Shown here: piece by piece, positions 45,137 through 54,304 of the stretch
Layout of the letters: the number at the start of each line of letters is the position of its first letter
How positions within the stretch are numbered: position 1 is the stretch's first letter
Source: Methylocaldum marinum
GTDB taxonomy: Bacteria; Pseudomonadota; Gammaproteobacteria; Methylococcales; Methylococcaceae
Length of the DNA stretch: 64,000 nt
Direction of reading: 5' to 3'
Assembly: GCF_003584645.1 (NCBI RefSeq)
Contig: NZ_AP017928.1
Location: forward strand, 5,097,501-5,161,500
Position numbers and translations under genes: made by a program
Notes under the pieces: generated by a model
What the model was told of the DNA's origin: nothing
Seen by the model: only the letters and a program-made list of their open reading frames with translations
Database searches by the model: none

Positions 45137-45516
45137 ACCCTAACCCCCCGGAGATCCCCGATGCTGCAAAACATTGAGGCGCGACGTTTTGCGGCTGCAG
45201 GTTACGTCTATATGCGCGGGGCAGATGCCGGCTCGGGTTTTCGGTCCGGGCACGTATCCTTCAGACCCGGACCCGCCCTTCGGGCCGATTCGTGCACCGG
45301 TATCAAAGGTACCGGCCGGAAAAGGCCCGGTGCTGCGACCATCCCCAGCGCATTAGCGCATTTCTATCAACCCCGTTTGTTACTGAAGATGATAATGGGG
45401 GATTTTCACTGAACCGTCCATGGAGTTTTACCGATGGCTCAAACCGGACGGCGGTCGTGGGAAGCTGATCTGAGTCTACGACCGGCGAATCGAAGGGGTC
45501 GGCCAATTCCAGTCGG
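45137..45516. other. Gap between the broken gene and repeat family I
   Basis: No gene is supported. An 83-codon frame starting at 45161 has no protein-like pattern. The stretch leads into a full copy of repeat family I. Confidence 0.4.
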
Positions 45517-45734
45517 CATTCGAGTGGACATTCATCGGATGGGTAGAGCGAAGCGAAACCCATCGATGGCGGGTCAGCCCCTCGGCTCCGCTCAGGACGG
45601 GGCTCAGCGTAACCCACCGACCCTTCGACTTGGCTCAGGACAGGTCCGAGGTTGCTCGGCGGGTTACGGCCTCGCGGCCTAACCCGCCATCTACAAAGAA
45701 TTGATGCCTTATTGAAAGCGATTTGGAATAAAGG
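45517..45734 (+). repeat. Repeat family I, full copy
   Basis: The element shares with 40307-40510 the start cattcga.tggacattcatcg, gggtagagcgaagcgaaaccc, gggtcagccc, a cttcgac/ggctcaggaca middle, the palindrome gggttacggcc...ggcctaaccc and the end atgccttattgaaagcg with aataaa. It lies just downstream of the superoxide dismutase gene. Confidence 0.8.
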
Positions 45735-45751
45735 CCCGTTTGCGTCGGGGA

Positions 45752-46462
45752 TCAGCGCAAATTCTCGGCCGCGAATTCCCAGTTGATCAGCTTGTCGAGC
45801 AGGGCATTCACGTAGTCGGCGCGGCGATTCTGGTAGTCGAGATAATAGGCGTGCTCCCAGACGTCGATCGTCAACAGCGGTTTTAGCGTCGAAGGGGTCG
45901 GCTGGTTCGCGTTCGAGGTCTTGACCACCCTGAGATTGTCGCCGTCCTGAACCAGCCAGCCCCAGCCGCTGCCGAACTGGGTCACGGCCGCGTCGGCGAG
46001 TTCCTTTTTGCACGCGTCCACGCTGCCGAAGGACTGCTCGATCTTCTGTCTTAAAGCGGCGGGAGGCGTGCCGCCGCCCTTGGGCCTGAGGCTTCGCCAA
46101 TAAAATGTGTGATTCCAGGCTTGCGCGGCATTGTTGAAGATCGCTTTCCGGTCCGGTTTGTCGGCAGTGGCGGCAATGATCTCCTCCAGCGGGAGATCGG
46201 CGAGCTCGGTCCCCGCCACGAGCTTGTTCAGGTTGTCGACATAGCCTTTGTGGTGCTTGCCGTAGTGGAAGCCGAGCGTTCGCGCCGAGATTACGGGTGC
46301 CAGGGCATTTTCCCGGTAGGGCAGTGGCGGCAAGGTCAGCGCGGCTGCCGCGGCGGCGAAACGGGGCAGGCCGGCGGCGCCGGCCAAAGCCAGGCTTCCG
46401 GCGGCGATCAGAAAGTTTCGGCGGGTGAGGCCGGGATATGACAAGGGATCCGCGTGGTTCAT
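45752..46462 (-). CDS. Tat-exported iron/manganese superoxide dismutase
   Basis: The 236-residue protein has a twin-arginine signal (TRRNFL at 13-18, then a hydrophobic stretch and AAAAA). The mature part is a Fe/Mn superoxide dismutase with metal ligands H66, H118, D200 and H204. FHYGKHH, AAQAWNHTFYW and DVWEHAYYLDY are typical, and the NHTFYW element points to the iron form. It should act in the periplasm. Most enzymes of this family are cytoplasmic, so the Tat signal is notable; folding with metal before export fits Tat. It stands alone. Confidence 0.92.
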   Translation of the reverse strand: MNHADPLSYPGLTRRNFLIAAGSLALAGAAGLPRFAAAAAALTLPPLPYRENALAPVISARTLGFHYGKHHKGYVDNLNKLVAGTELADLPLEEIIAATADKPDRKAIFNNAAQAWNHTFYWRSLRPKGGGTPPAALRQKIEQSFGSVDACKKELADAAVTQFGSGWGWLVQDGDNLRVVKTSNANQPTPSTLKPLLTIDVWEHAYYLDYQNRRADYVNALLDKLINWEFAAENLR

Positions 46463-46700
46463 GAAAGCGCTCCATGGGTCGAAGATTTGGCGATGAGTGG
46501 CGGAGGGTGCCGTACCGGTCGGATTGAATGAACCCGCTTTTCCGACGGCGACCGAAAACGGCCTTACTATCTTCTAAGACGTTTGAACGGCACGAAACCC
46601 TCACGCGGCAGAGAAATTTTTTGCCGGAGCCACGAAAAAGCGCCCTTCGGCTTCCGGTCCGCGAAGTTCGAGGCTTGCTCCGGAATTTCGGAACGATGGC
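46463..46700. other. Gap between SOD and fecR1
   Basis: No gene is seen. This stretch lies upstream of the superoxide dismutase gene and downstream of fecR1, so it should hold the SOD promoter. I could not define it. Confidence 0.35.
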
Positions 46701-47672
46701 TCAGCGAATGACGGTTACCCAGGGCGTATAGCGGTGTACTTCGATGGGGAGCGTTTTCGCCAGAGCATCGAGGATGCGGTCCGGTTCGTCGAGTTCGAAG
46801 CGCCCGCTGATCCTGAAATCGCGGAGCTTGGGGTTTCGCAGGAGCACGATGCCGCGCCGATAGCTCTGAATCCTTTCGATCGCGTCGGCCAGCGGGGTCT
46901 GTTCGAAGACCAGACTGCCGCGGGTCCAGGCCAGGATCGGCTGCGCCCGCGTCTTGACCACGGCCCCGAATCGGTCGGTGTAGGCGGTGGTTTGTTCATC
47001 GGCGTAAAGGACCCGCGCATCTTCCGGTGTTGCGTTACGGGTTACCCGGACAGAGCCCTGGGCGACGGTTACGGTATCCGCTCCGTGTTCGGTGCGCACG
47101 CTGAAACGGGTGCCGAGAACACGGGCCGCGGTGTTGCGGGTGGTGACCACGAACGGATGGACGGGGTCGGGGCTGACCTCGCAATAAACTGCGCCTTTCA
47201 AGAGCCGTATTCGGCGGGTCTCGCCCAACTCCACGGCCACGGCGGTTGCGGTATCCAGCGTCAGGGTGGAGCCGTCGGCCAGAACGATGGTGCTTCGCTC
47301 GCCGGTCGCGGTGACGTGATCCGCCTGCACGCGGGTCAGAGGATCGAAGCGGTAGCCGATCAGGAGCAGCAGCACTAGCGCAACCGCAACCGCAACCGTT
47401 GGCCATGGCCACCCTGCGATGCGCCGCCGCGTGGTTTCGGCCGGTCGCGTGCGGCGCAGGGCTTCGAGCAGGTCGGTGTTCCGCCAGAGCCTCCGTGCTT
47501 CCTCGAACGCTCGGCGGTGCACCGGTGCTTCGGCGATCCAGTGTTCGAATTCGGCCCGCTCGGTTGCGGAGAGATTGCCCGATTCGAGACGAATGAGCCA
47601 GGCGTAAGCCCGCTCGATGACGGATTCATCGTCCGATTCGGACGAAGACGGCTGGGAGGAACGTTCGTTCAT
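46701..47672 (-). CDS. FecR-type anti-sigma / signal transducer 1
   Basis: FecR proteins cross the inner membrane once, sense the loaded outer-membrane receptor and control the partner sigma factor. The 323-residue protein has an N-terminal cytoplasmic DUF4880 domain with WLIRLESG...EFEHWIAEAPVHRRAFEEARRLW. One membrane helix is at about 92-106. The periplasmic FecR domain has STIVLADGSTLTLDTATAV and VLGTRFSVRTE, with an STN-like C-terminus. The start is the ATG at 47672; an open extension upstream overlaps the sigma gene. It belongs with the sigma factor and receptor upstream. Confidence 0.9.
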   Translation of the reverse strand: MNERSSQPSSSESDDESVIERAYAWLIRLESGNLSATERAEFEHWIAEAPVHRRAFEEARRLWRNTDLLEALRRTRPAETTRRRIAGWPWPTVAVAVALVLLLLIGYRFDPLTRVQADHVTATGERSTIVLADGSTLTLDTATAVAVELGETRRIRLLKGAVYCEVSPDPVHPFVVTTRNTAARVLGTRFSVRTEHGADTVTVAQGSVRVTRNATPEDARVLYADEQTTAYTDRFGAVVKTRAQPILAWTRGSLVFEQTPLADAIERIQSYRRGIVLLRNPKLRDFRISGRFELDEPDRILDALAKTLPIEVHRYTPWVTVIR

Positions 47673-47758
47673 GGGGCGATTGTAGCCGGAATAAGATGTT
47701 CGAACCGAGCGCCTATTCTCGGTAGATGACTTGGAACACCGTAGTCCCGCCGAGATGT

Positions 47759-48250
47759 TCAGTCTTCTTCCAGAACCTTGCGGCAATCGAGCATGGCCTT
47801 GAGGAGTTGGCGCTCGACCTGGCGTTCGGACAGATTCAACCGCAACGCCGTTTCGCGGTAACTCAAGCCATCCAGCTTGATCAGGCAGAACACTTCGCGG
47901 GCCAGCGGAGGCAGGTTTTCCAAAGTTGCGGCGAAGCGCTCGATCTGCTTATCGGCGGTTACCGCCCGCTCGGCGGAATAGAAGGCTTCTTCCTGACGGA
48001 CATCCGCTTCCACGGCATATTGTTCCACGACCTTTTGGTGCCTGAGGTAATCCAGGGCGAGATTCTTCGCGGTGCGATACAAAAAGCCGCGCGGTTGGGC
48101 GATGGTTTCCTCCGTCGCCTGGCGGGCCAGGATCAAATAGGTTTCCTGTACCAGGTCCTTGGCGGTTTCGTGGCAGCGGACGAAGCGGGCAATCCAGCTT
48201 ACCAATTCTTGGCGGTACAAACGGAACCAATCGTCGATTTGTGAACTCAT
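47759..48250 (-). CDS. FecI-type ECF sigma factor 1
   Basis: The 163-residue sigma factor has region 2 (WIARFVRCHETAKDLVQETYLILA) and region 4 (LPPLAREVFCLIKLDGLSYRETALRLNLSERQVERQLLKA). It should direct transcription of the TonB receptor gene just upstream. The ATG giving MSSQIDDWFR is the family start. FecR1 follows after 86 bases and the receptor lies 213 bases upstream, the usual neighbourhood for iron uptake signalling. No Fur box was identified. Confidence 0.92.
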   Translation of the reverse strand: MSSQIDDWFRLYRQELVSWIARFVRCHETAKDLVQETYLILARQATEETIAQPRGFLYRTAKNLALDYLRHQKVVEQYAVEADVRQEEAFYSAERAVTADKQIERFAATLENLPPLAREVFCLIKLDGLSYRETALRLNLSERQVERQLLKAMLDCRKVLEED

Positions 48251-48463
48251 CCGAACTATGCCGTGCGGGATGTGACTTCCGCGAGACAGCAAAGTTTGGG
48301 CCATTTGCTTTTTGGCTCTTTGGATTAATGGTTTAGCGCCTGAGCGAGTTGCCGCACCTTCGAAGATGTGTGGCAAATGGCGCACCTGGATTTGGGTAGG
48401 GTGCGGATTCGAAACTGGGCGGTTCTCCCGGTTTCGCTTCGTTTCATCCGGGCTACGCCGACT

Positions 48464-50989
48464 TTAATACTCTAGCCGGAGCGATCCGAGTACGGTTAGC
48501 GGTGCGCCCGGATAGACCCCGAGACGGGGCGCGACGTTGGAGTCGGGATCTGTGGATTCATAATAGGTTTTGTCGAGCAGGTTGCGGATGTTCACCTGGG
48601 TGGTCAGTCGGGTGGGACCAATATTCCAGCGGTATGCGGCAAACGCGTCTAGCCGCACGTAGCCGGGCAATTGAAAACTGTTGTGCGGATCGCCGTGGCG
48701 TTGTCCGGCCAGGTAGGTGCCGAGACCGAAACTCAATCCGTCGAGCGCAGCGATTTCCTTTACGTCGTACCTGAGCCACAAGCTCCCGGCATGTTCGGGC
48801 ACGTTGCTCAATCGCTTTCCCTGCAGCCCGGAATGGTCGCGAGTGACCCGGGTATCGGTGTAGGCATAGCTTCCGATCAGGCTCAGGCTATCGGTGATCC
48901 GTCCGCTCACGTCCAGTTCCAGACCCCGGCTTCGCGCCTCGCCGATCGCAATCCTGGCGTTCTGGTCGGGTGCGGATAGGTCCTGGGTCAGGACGTTCTC
49001 CTTGGTGAGGTGATAGAACGCGAAAGTCGCGGTGAGCCGCCGGTCGAACAGTTCGGTCTTGATGCCGGCTTCGAATTGCTCGCTGATCTCCGGAGGCTGC
49101 GGCGCGCCGCCGGCGGAGATGCCGTTGTTGGCGCCCAGCGAGTTGGTCCAGTTGCCGTAAACGCTCAGCCAGGTCCAGGGTTGGTAGAGGATGCCCACGC
49201 GCGGACTGAATTCCTCGTCCTTACGGATGGTGGACGGCAGGGCCTTCTCGGCGGCATTGAACGAAGAACCCCGGCCGCGACCGTTCTCCGCCCAGTCATA
49301 GCGTCCGCCGCCCAGAATATGGAGCTTGTCCCATAGGGTAATGTGATCCTGGAAGTACAAACCGTACCATTCGGTCTTGGCCACGGAATAATGCAAGGGC
49401 GCGTTGACGGCCGTTGCCAGCGTCTCTTTGTACATGGCGCGCGGTATGCCGTAGCTCGCCCTGGGATTGAAGATGTCGATGGCCAGGGCCGGGTTCGGGT
49501 CGATCCAGTTGCCCTGAGTGTGATACTCGGAGAACCCGCGGGTGAAATCGAATCCCACGAGAACCTCATGCCGGGTTTCCCAAAGCCGGAACTTGCCCGT
49601 AAGGTCCAGATTGGTGGTATAGGCCTCCGTGCTGCCTTCCTGAAAGAAGATATTGCGGTCCATGATCCCGGTATTTTCGTTCAGGGCGTTGCCGAAAGCC
49701 GGTGCCGGATTGACGAAGGTCGATTCGTTGCTCGAGAAGGTGGCCAGAAACCGGTTCCGAACCGCCCAGTCGTCGTTGAAGCGATGTACGAAATCCGTAC
49801 CGACCAGCGCATGGGAGAGGTTTCCTTGGGGGGTGTTGGGATCGTCCAGCGAGCGGCTGATCGGTATGGAGGCCGGCCGTTTCCCGATGGCGGGAAGGCC
49901 GAAATCCGCCCGGAAATCCTGGTTGAATCCCTCGACGTTGAGCGTCAGTTCCGTCCTGTCGCCGATCCGCCAGGTCACGCTCGGATTGACGATCACGCGG
50001 TCTAGCGAAACGAAGTCCCGGAACGAATTGTTGCTTTGGTACGCTCCGGAGAAGCGGTAAAGCAGGGAACGGTCCTGAGTGACGGGACCGCCTGCGTCCC
50101 ATAAGGTGCGGTAATAATCATACGAGCCGAACTGTTGTTCCAGTGCGTAGTAGGGGTCGTCCAGGGGGCGCTTGGTGGTGACGTTGATCAGGCCTCCCGG
50201 CTCGATCCGGCCGAATAGTACGGCAGCCGGGCCTTTGAGGACCTCGATGCTTTCCAGGTTTGCGGTGTCGAACTCGCCAGGCGAACCGCCGAAACCGTTG
50301 ATCAGCCCCAACCCGTTGCGGTAGATACGGGAGCGATTGGAAAATCCGCGGATGATAAATGCATTTCCCTGGCCCAGGCTCGGCTGCGGCCGCACGCCGC
50401 TGACATTCTCGAGCGCATCCTTGATTCTAGGCGTTTTCTGGTCGTTTATGACCGCCCACGGCACGACCTGTATCGATACCGGCGTTTCCATCAAGGGCGT
50501 ATCGGTCTTGGTGGCGGCAGTGGCACGGCGGACGGCGTAATCTTCACTGTACGGATCGCTCGGATCGGATTCCTCCGCTTCGGCGCTGACGGTCATTTTG
50601 TCGAGCGCAATCGCATCGGCTGCGGGTTGCGGCTCTGACGAATTCACCGCCAGCCTTTCCAGGGTCACGCTGCCGGTGCTGGTCGCGCGGTAGCCGAGGC
50701 CGGAGCCGGACAACAGACGTCGCAGGGCCTGCTGCGAATCGAACTGTCCCTGCAGGCCGCGGCTATCGAGGCCGCGTACCAGGTCGGTGCTGAACACGAC
50801 CTTTCGGCCGCTTTGTTCGGAGTACCGGAGCAGGGCGGAGGACAGAGAACCCGCCGGGATGGCGTAACCGGCGGTCGTATCGGCGGTGGCGGTTGCATCG
50901 GTTGCCGCTGTCGCCGTCGCGCCGGTCAGCACGAGCAGGACTGCATACCAGGGAGAGACTTTGGTTCCGTTGCCGTGCGCTTTCGTCAT
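48464..50989 (-). CDS. TonB-dependent siderophore receptor with signalling domain
   Basis: The 841-residue outer-membrane receptor has a signal peptide (about 1-28). An STN signalling domain (about 38-95, SGRKVVFSTDLV) contacts FecR. A TonB box (DKMTVSA), a plug with NVSGVRPQPSLGQGNAFIIRGF and a 22-strand-type barrel ending in LRLEY follow. The class imports ferric siderophores. The ATG at 50989 follows a gggga ribosome-binding site; an upstream in-frame extension of 40 residues is not signal-like. With FecI and FecR downstream, it forms a full surface-signalling system. The siderophore is unknown. Confidence 0.95.
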   Translation of the reverse strand: MTKAHGNGTKVSPWYAVLLVLTGATATAATDATATADTTAGYAIPAGSLSSALLRYSEQSGRKVVFSTDLVRGLDSRGLQGQFDSQQALRRLLSGSGLGYRATSTGSVTLERLAVNSSEPQPAADAIALDKMTVSAEAEESDPSDPYSEDYAVRRATAATKTDTPLMETPVSIQVVPWAVINDQKTPRIKDALENVSGVRPQPSLGQGNAFIIRGFSNRSRIYRNGLGLINGFGGSPGEFDTANLESIEVLKGPAAVLFGRIEPGGLINVTTKRPLDDPYYALEQQFGSYDYYRTLWDAGGPVTQDRSLLYRFSGAYQSNNSFRDFVSLDRVIVNPSVTWRIGDRTELTLNVEGFNQDFRADFGLPAIGKRPASIPISRSLDDPNTPQGNLSHALVGTDFVHRFNDDWAVRNRFLATFSSNESTFVNPAPAFGNALNENTGIMDRNIFFQEGSTEAYTTNLDLTGKFRLWETRHEVLVGFDFTRGFSEYHTQGNWIDPNPALAIDIFNPRASYGIPRAMYKETLATAVNAPLHYSVAKTEWYGLYFQDHITLWDKLHILGGGRYDWAENGRGRGSSFNAAEKALPSTIRKDEEFSPRVGILYQPWTWLSVYGNWTNSLGANNGISAGGAPQPPEISEQFEAGIKTELFDRRLTATFAFYHLTKENVLTQDLSAPDQNARIAIGEARSRGLELDVSGRITDSLSLIGSYAYTDTRVTRDHSGLQGKRLSNVPEHAGSLWLRYDVKEIAALDGLSFGLGTYLAGQRHGDPHNSFQLPGYVRLDAFAAYRWNIGPTRLTTQVNIRNLLDKTYYESTDPDSNVAPRLGVYPGAPLTVLGSLRLEY

Positions 50990-51454
50990 ATTTTCCCCGA
51001 AGTGTCGTTTGTGATTGGAATCGGACTCGCTTCGATTCGGGCGCGGCGTGGATCTCATCCGATCCGTTCGAATTCGTTCCGAAAGAATGCTTTGGTTTGT
51101 AGCTTCCAAGCGGGAAGCGGGACCCCTTTAATGACAAAGACGCTGCGGGGTAGGGCGGACATCCATTCCTGATGAAAAAGTTCTCGGCGGGATTTCGTCG
51201 GGAACGGCCGGCTCCGCGGGTATACGTGCGCCCATTGCGGTATGGGAGGCGTGGATGGCGATTGGTGCTTTCCTCAATCGCAAACGGCGCTTCGGAAGGC
51301 GCCGTTTGCGAACGGGAGAAGGTTTCGGACCGAATGACGGCCGTTAGGCCGGCACCGCTTTTGTTTTGTCCGGACCCGCGGCCCGCCCCGCCGGCGGGCG
51401 CGGCCGAAGGCCGGAATACGGCGACGCCGTCTCCGGCGTCACATCAGCCAATCT
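50990..51454. other. Gap upstream of the TonB receptor
   Basis: The 465 bases hold the receptor promoter region and the tail of the autotransporter transcript. A perfect hairpin occurs at 51278-51311 (see its entry). No gene is supported. Confidence 0.4.
51278..51311. repeat. Perfect 13-bp hairpin
   Basis: tcgcaaacggcgc (51278-51290) pairs fully with gcgccgtttgcga (51299-51311) around an eight-base loop ttcggaag. No T-run follows on either strand. It lies 144 bases after the autotransporter stop and may stop or protect that transcript. Confidence 0.6.
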
Positions 51455-53266
51455 CTAGAACGAAATTCTGACGCCGGCTTCCACGATATGGCTGGAAATC
51501 GCCTGTTGGCCCAATCGAGTTTCATAGCGCAGAAAGGCGGCATTGCCGCCGGGGAAGGTGGCGGCCAGGGATCCACCCAGATTGAAATAATCGCGGTCCG
51601 GGACCGAATTGGAGATGGTAAAACCGCCGGTGCCGGGAGCGGCATCCACAAAACGGCCTTTAATGTCGCGCGAACCGTTCTGGTACTGATGTTCCCACTC
51701 AAAGCGGATGGACGGCGTCAGCACGGCCCAGGGCAGGCTGAAGCTGCGGCCGATCTGCGCGCCCAGGTCGGTGGTCAGCGAATGATCGTCCTGACTGGCG
51801 AAAGCCAGGCCGAGGCCGCCACCGCCCCGCTCCCGGTAGGCGTCGATCTGCAATTTGGCGTACTCCATGCGGATGTACGGGTTAAGGTTCCATTCGCTGA
51901 TCGCGAGGTCCTTGCCGAAGCTGACGGCGAAGCCGTACTGATTGCCTTCCGGATTGCTGCGCGCCCGCGACGAAAAGCCGGAATAGCGGATGTTGCGCTT
52001 CATGTCGTAGTCGTGGCGCGTGAAATTCCCTATCCAATCCAGGTAAAAGTCTTGCGGCAGGTAATAGCTGCCGTAGAAGGAGCCGTGGTAGGAATCGGTA
52101 TCCATGGCGCCGGAATCCCGGCTGAAAACCGCCGAACTGCCGTCATAGCCGAATGCGAGTCCCAGGATCAGCCTGTCGGTCAGCCGGTAATCGGCTCCGA
52201 CGGTCAGGCCGCCGCTGGTGAACCGATAGCCGCGCTCCTCGCCGGTATTGTCCCGGTTGCCGCCGTTGAAGCGGCCCTGCACGAAAAACCCGAGGGGGCT
52301 GTCACGCAAAGGATCGTCGATCCCGTCGCCCGCCGCGCCGCCGGAGTCTTTTCCGAGCGCCCGGGCGATTTGGGCATAGGAAAGGTTTCGGCCGTCGATG
52401 TTCATGGCCAGATCGAGACCGCCGCCGCCCTGGCGCAGCAGTGTCAGGCGCTGTCTTAGGTTGGCCGTGCGCCCGGTGCCTATGCGCATCGGCATGGAGG
52501 TTTGGGAGGCCACCTGCTCGGGGGTGATCTGGCTCAGGGCGGCAATCTTTTCGCTGTCGCTCAAATTCGATCCCAGCATGTCCGAGCAGCGCAGCGACAA
52601 TTCGCCGGAGGCTCCGCCGCAGGCGTTTTCGAGGGCCGTGGCCACGGCGCGCTGGTTTTCGGTGAGTCCGGGGAGGGCGCTGAGCGGTGTCGTCTCGGAC
52701 GGTGGAGGCTCGGTGGGCGGTGGAGCCACCGGCGTGATGGTGATCGTGACGGAACTGGTCTGAAACTGGGAGGGACTGCAGGAGCTTTCGTTAAAGGTAT
52801 CGAAACAGTCGAAATTGAGACTGAATGTCCTGGACGAGGTCAAGTCCGGATTGTTGACGATGGGGATGGTGATGGTCTGAGTTTGCGTCAGCGGCCCTTC
52901 AAGCCGGTCGAAGCTGGTTTGCCCGCTCACCCCGCTATAGTCCGCCGGCGCGGTCGCGGAGCCGTCTGCGGTTATCCAGGTGACATCCAGCGTCCCTAAC
53001 ACGTTCTCGTTCGGACCTCGCGAATAAGTGAGCGTGATGTCCACCGATCCGGCATCCGCGGGCACCGAAGGCGCCGCGGGACTGACCGTGACGGTATCGC
53101 CCACCGCCAGGTCCTGATGTCCGGCCAGGGCGATCGCCACAGCCGCGAGCGACCATCGCAAAGCGATGGCGAGAAAGGAAAAGAGGCCGCCGAAATTCAA
53201 TGCCCCCCCGGCGGAGCCTCCACCCCAATTGTTGCCTGCGGACAGGCAAGGAAAAACCCTGTTCAT
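51455..53266 (-). CDS. Calx-beta / autotransporter-barrel surface protein
   Basis: The 603-residue protein has a long N-terminal export signal with a hydrophobic core at about 29-50. A Calx-beta-like domain (about 55-178) carries SVPADAGSVDITLTYSR and ADGSATAPADYSGVSG. A proline-rich linker PPPTEPPPSETTP and a helical stretch follow. The C-terminal autotransporter barrel runs from about 325 to 603, with GLTVGADYRLTDRLILGLAFGYD, and ends in phenylalanine. The passenger is short, so it may be a surface sensor, adhesin or barrel alone rather than a secreted enzyme. The barrel assignment is firm. Confidence 0.85.
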   Translation of the reverse strand: MNRVFPCLSAGNNWGGGSAGGALNFGGLFSFLAIALRWSLAAVAIALAGHQDLAVGDTVTVSPAAPSVPADAGSVDITLTYSRGPNENVLGTLDVTWITADGSATAPADYSGVSGQTSFDRLEGPLTQTQTITIPIVNNPDLTSSRTFSLNFDCFDTFNESSCSPSQFQTSSVTITITPVAPPPTEPPPSETTPLSALPGLTENQRAVATALENACGGASGELSLRCSDMLGSNLSDSEKIAALSQITPEQVASQTSMPMRIGTGRTANLRQRLTLLRQGGGGLDLAMNIDGRNLSYAQIARALGKDSGGAAGDGIDDPLRDSPLGFFVQGRFNGGNRDNTGEERGYRFTSGGLTVGADYRLTDRLILGLAFGYDGSSAVFSRDSGAMDTDSYHGSFYGSYYLPQDFYLDWIGNFTRHDYDMKRNIRYSGFSSRARSNPEGNQYGFAVSFGKDLAISEWNLNPYIRMEYAKLQIDAYRERGGGGLGLAFASQDDHSLTTDLGAQIGRSFSLPWAVLTPSIRFEWEHQYQNGSRDIKGRFVDAAPGTGGFTISNSVPDRDYFNLGGSLAATFPGGNAAFLRYETRLGQQAISSHIVEAGVRISF

Positions 53267-53555
53267 CAGATGTACCCGGTGATGAATATGAAGCCGTCGA
53301 TTCGCACGACAGCCTTATTAGTTATAGCTCGCCCACGCCGTAAAGCCTGAACCGGCGTTGCGGATGACCGCCGCGAATCGTCGGCGACGGAAACGGAACG
53401 GCAGCCGATTCGCTCGGCTTGTCGACGCGGGACGGTCCGACGAGAATTGCGACGTGATTTCGAGAATATCTACGAAAATCGGGTTCAAGTAAACCGATAT
53501 GTCGGTATACGTCGGCCGGGTATCCGCCGAACGGCTGATGTCCTGCCGCGGCGAG

Positions 53556-54269
53556 CTAGGCGCCGCCCTGGGCAAAGGCCTCCGACTCGCGCGAGGCATC
53601 CAGCTTGTAACCGTAGCCCCTGACCGTCTTGAGCAGCTTGTGCTCGTAGCCTTCGTCGATCTTGCGCCGCAGCTGGCGGACGTAAACGTCGACCACGTTG
53701 GTCATGGGATCGGCGCTATAGCCCCAAACCTGTTCCAGAATTCGGGTTCGGCTCAGGACCTTTCCGGGAGCCCGCATAAAACTTTCGAGCAGGGCGAATT
53801 CCTTGGGGGTCAGGTCGATCACCTGATTGCCGCGGCGGACTTCATGGGTCTCCTGGTTCAGCACCAGATCGGCGATCCGGAGTTCCCTGGACTCGGTCTT
53901 GAGTCCGCCCCCGGTGCGGCGGGTCAGCGCTTCGATGCGCGCCAGCAACTCTTCGAACGAAAAAGGTTTGGTCATGTAATCGTCCGCCCCGGAACGGAGT
54001 CCGGTCACCTTGTCCTGTACGGTGTCCATGGCCGTTAGCATAAGTATGGGGGTCTCGACGCGATCGGCGCGCAGACGCTCGCACACTTCGACGCCGGTGA
54101 TGTCGGGCAGCTTCCGGTCCAGGATGATCAAACGATAAGCCCCTGCAGTTCCGAGCGCGGCTGCTTCCTGTCCCGTACGGGCGACATCCACCGTATAGCC
54201 CTCGGCTTTCAGCCCCCGTCTGACGAATTCGACGATACGTTCGTCGTCTTCTACCAACAGAATGTCCAA
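53556..54269 (-). CDS. OmpR/PhoB-family response regulator
   Basis: The 237-residue regulator has a receiver domain with acidic pocket VEDDE (7-10), phosphorylation site D51 in ILDRKLPD and K in MTKPFSF. A winged-helix DNA-binding domain follows with LTPKEFALLESF and VDVYVRQLRRKIDEG. Its gene lies 35 bases before the kinase end, upstream order kinase then regulator. DRKLPD instead of D.xMP is a common variant of the CusR-like group. Its targets are unknown; the autotransporter gene follows 290 bases on. Confidence 0.93.
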   Translation of the reverse strand: MDILLVEDDERIVEFVRRGLKAEGYTVDVARTGQEAAALGTAGAYRLIILDRKLPDITGVEVCERLRADRVETPILMLTAMDTVQDKVTGLRSGADDYMTKPFSFEELLARIEALTRRTGGGLKTESRELRIADLVLNQETHEVRRGNQVIDLTPKEFALLESFMRAPGKVLSRTRILEQVWGYSADPMTNVVDVYVRQLRRKIDEGYEHKLLKTVRGYGYKLDASRESEAFAQGGA

Positions 54270-54304
54270 GTTCTTGTTACCTCGACGAAAAAGCGTTTCG
54301 GATG

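Noticed and set aside
45303..46604. 433-codon minus-strand frame over the SOD gene and repeat
   Set aside because: It reads through repeat family I and the SOD gene in a wrong frame.
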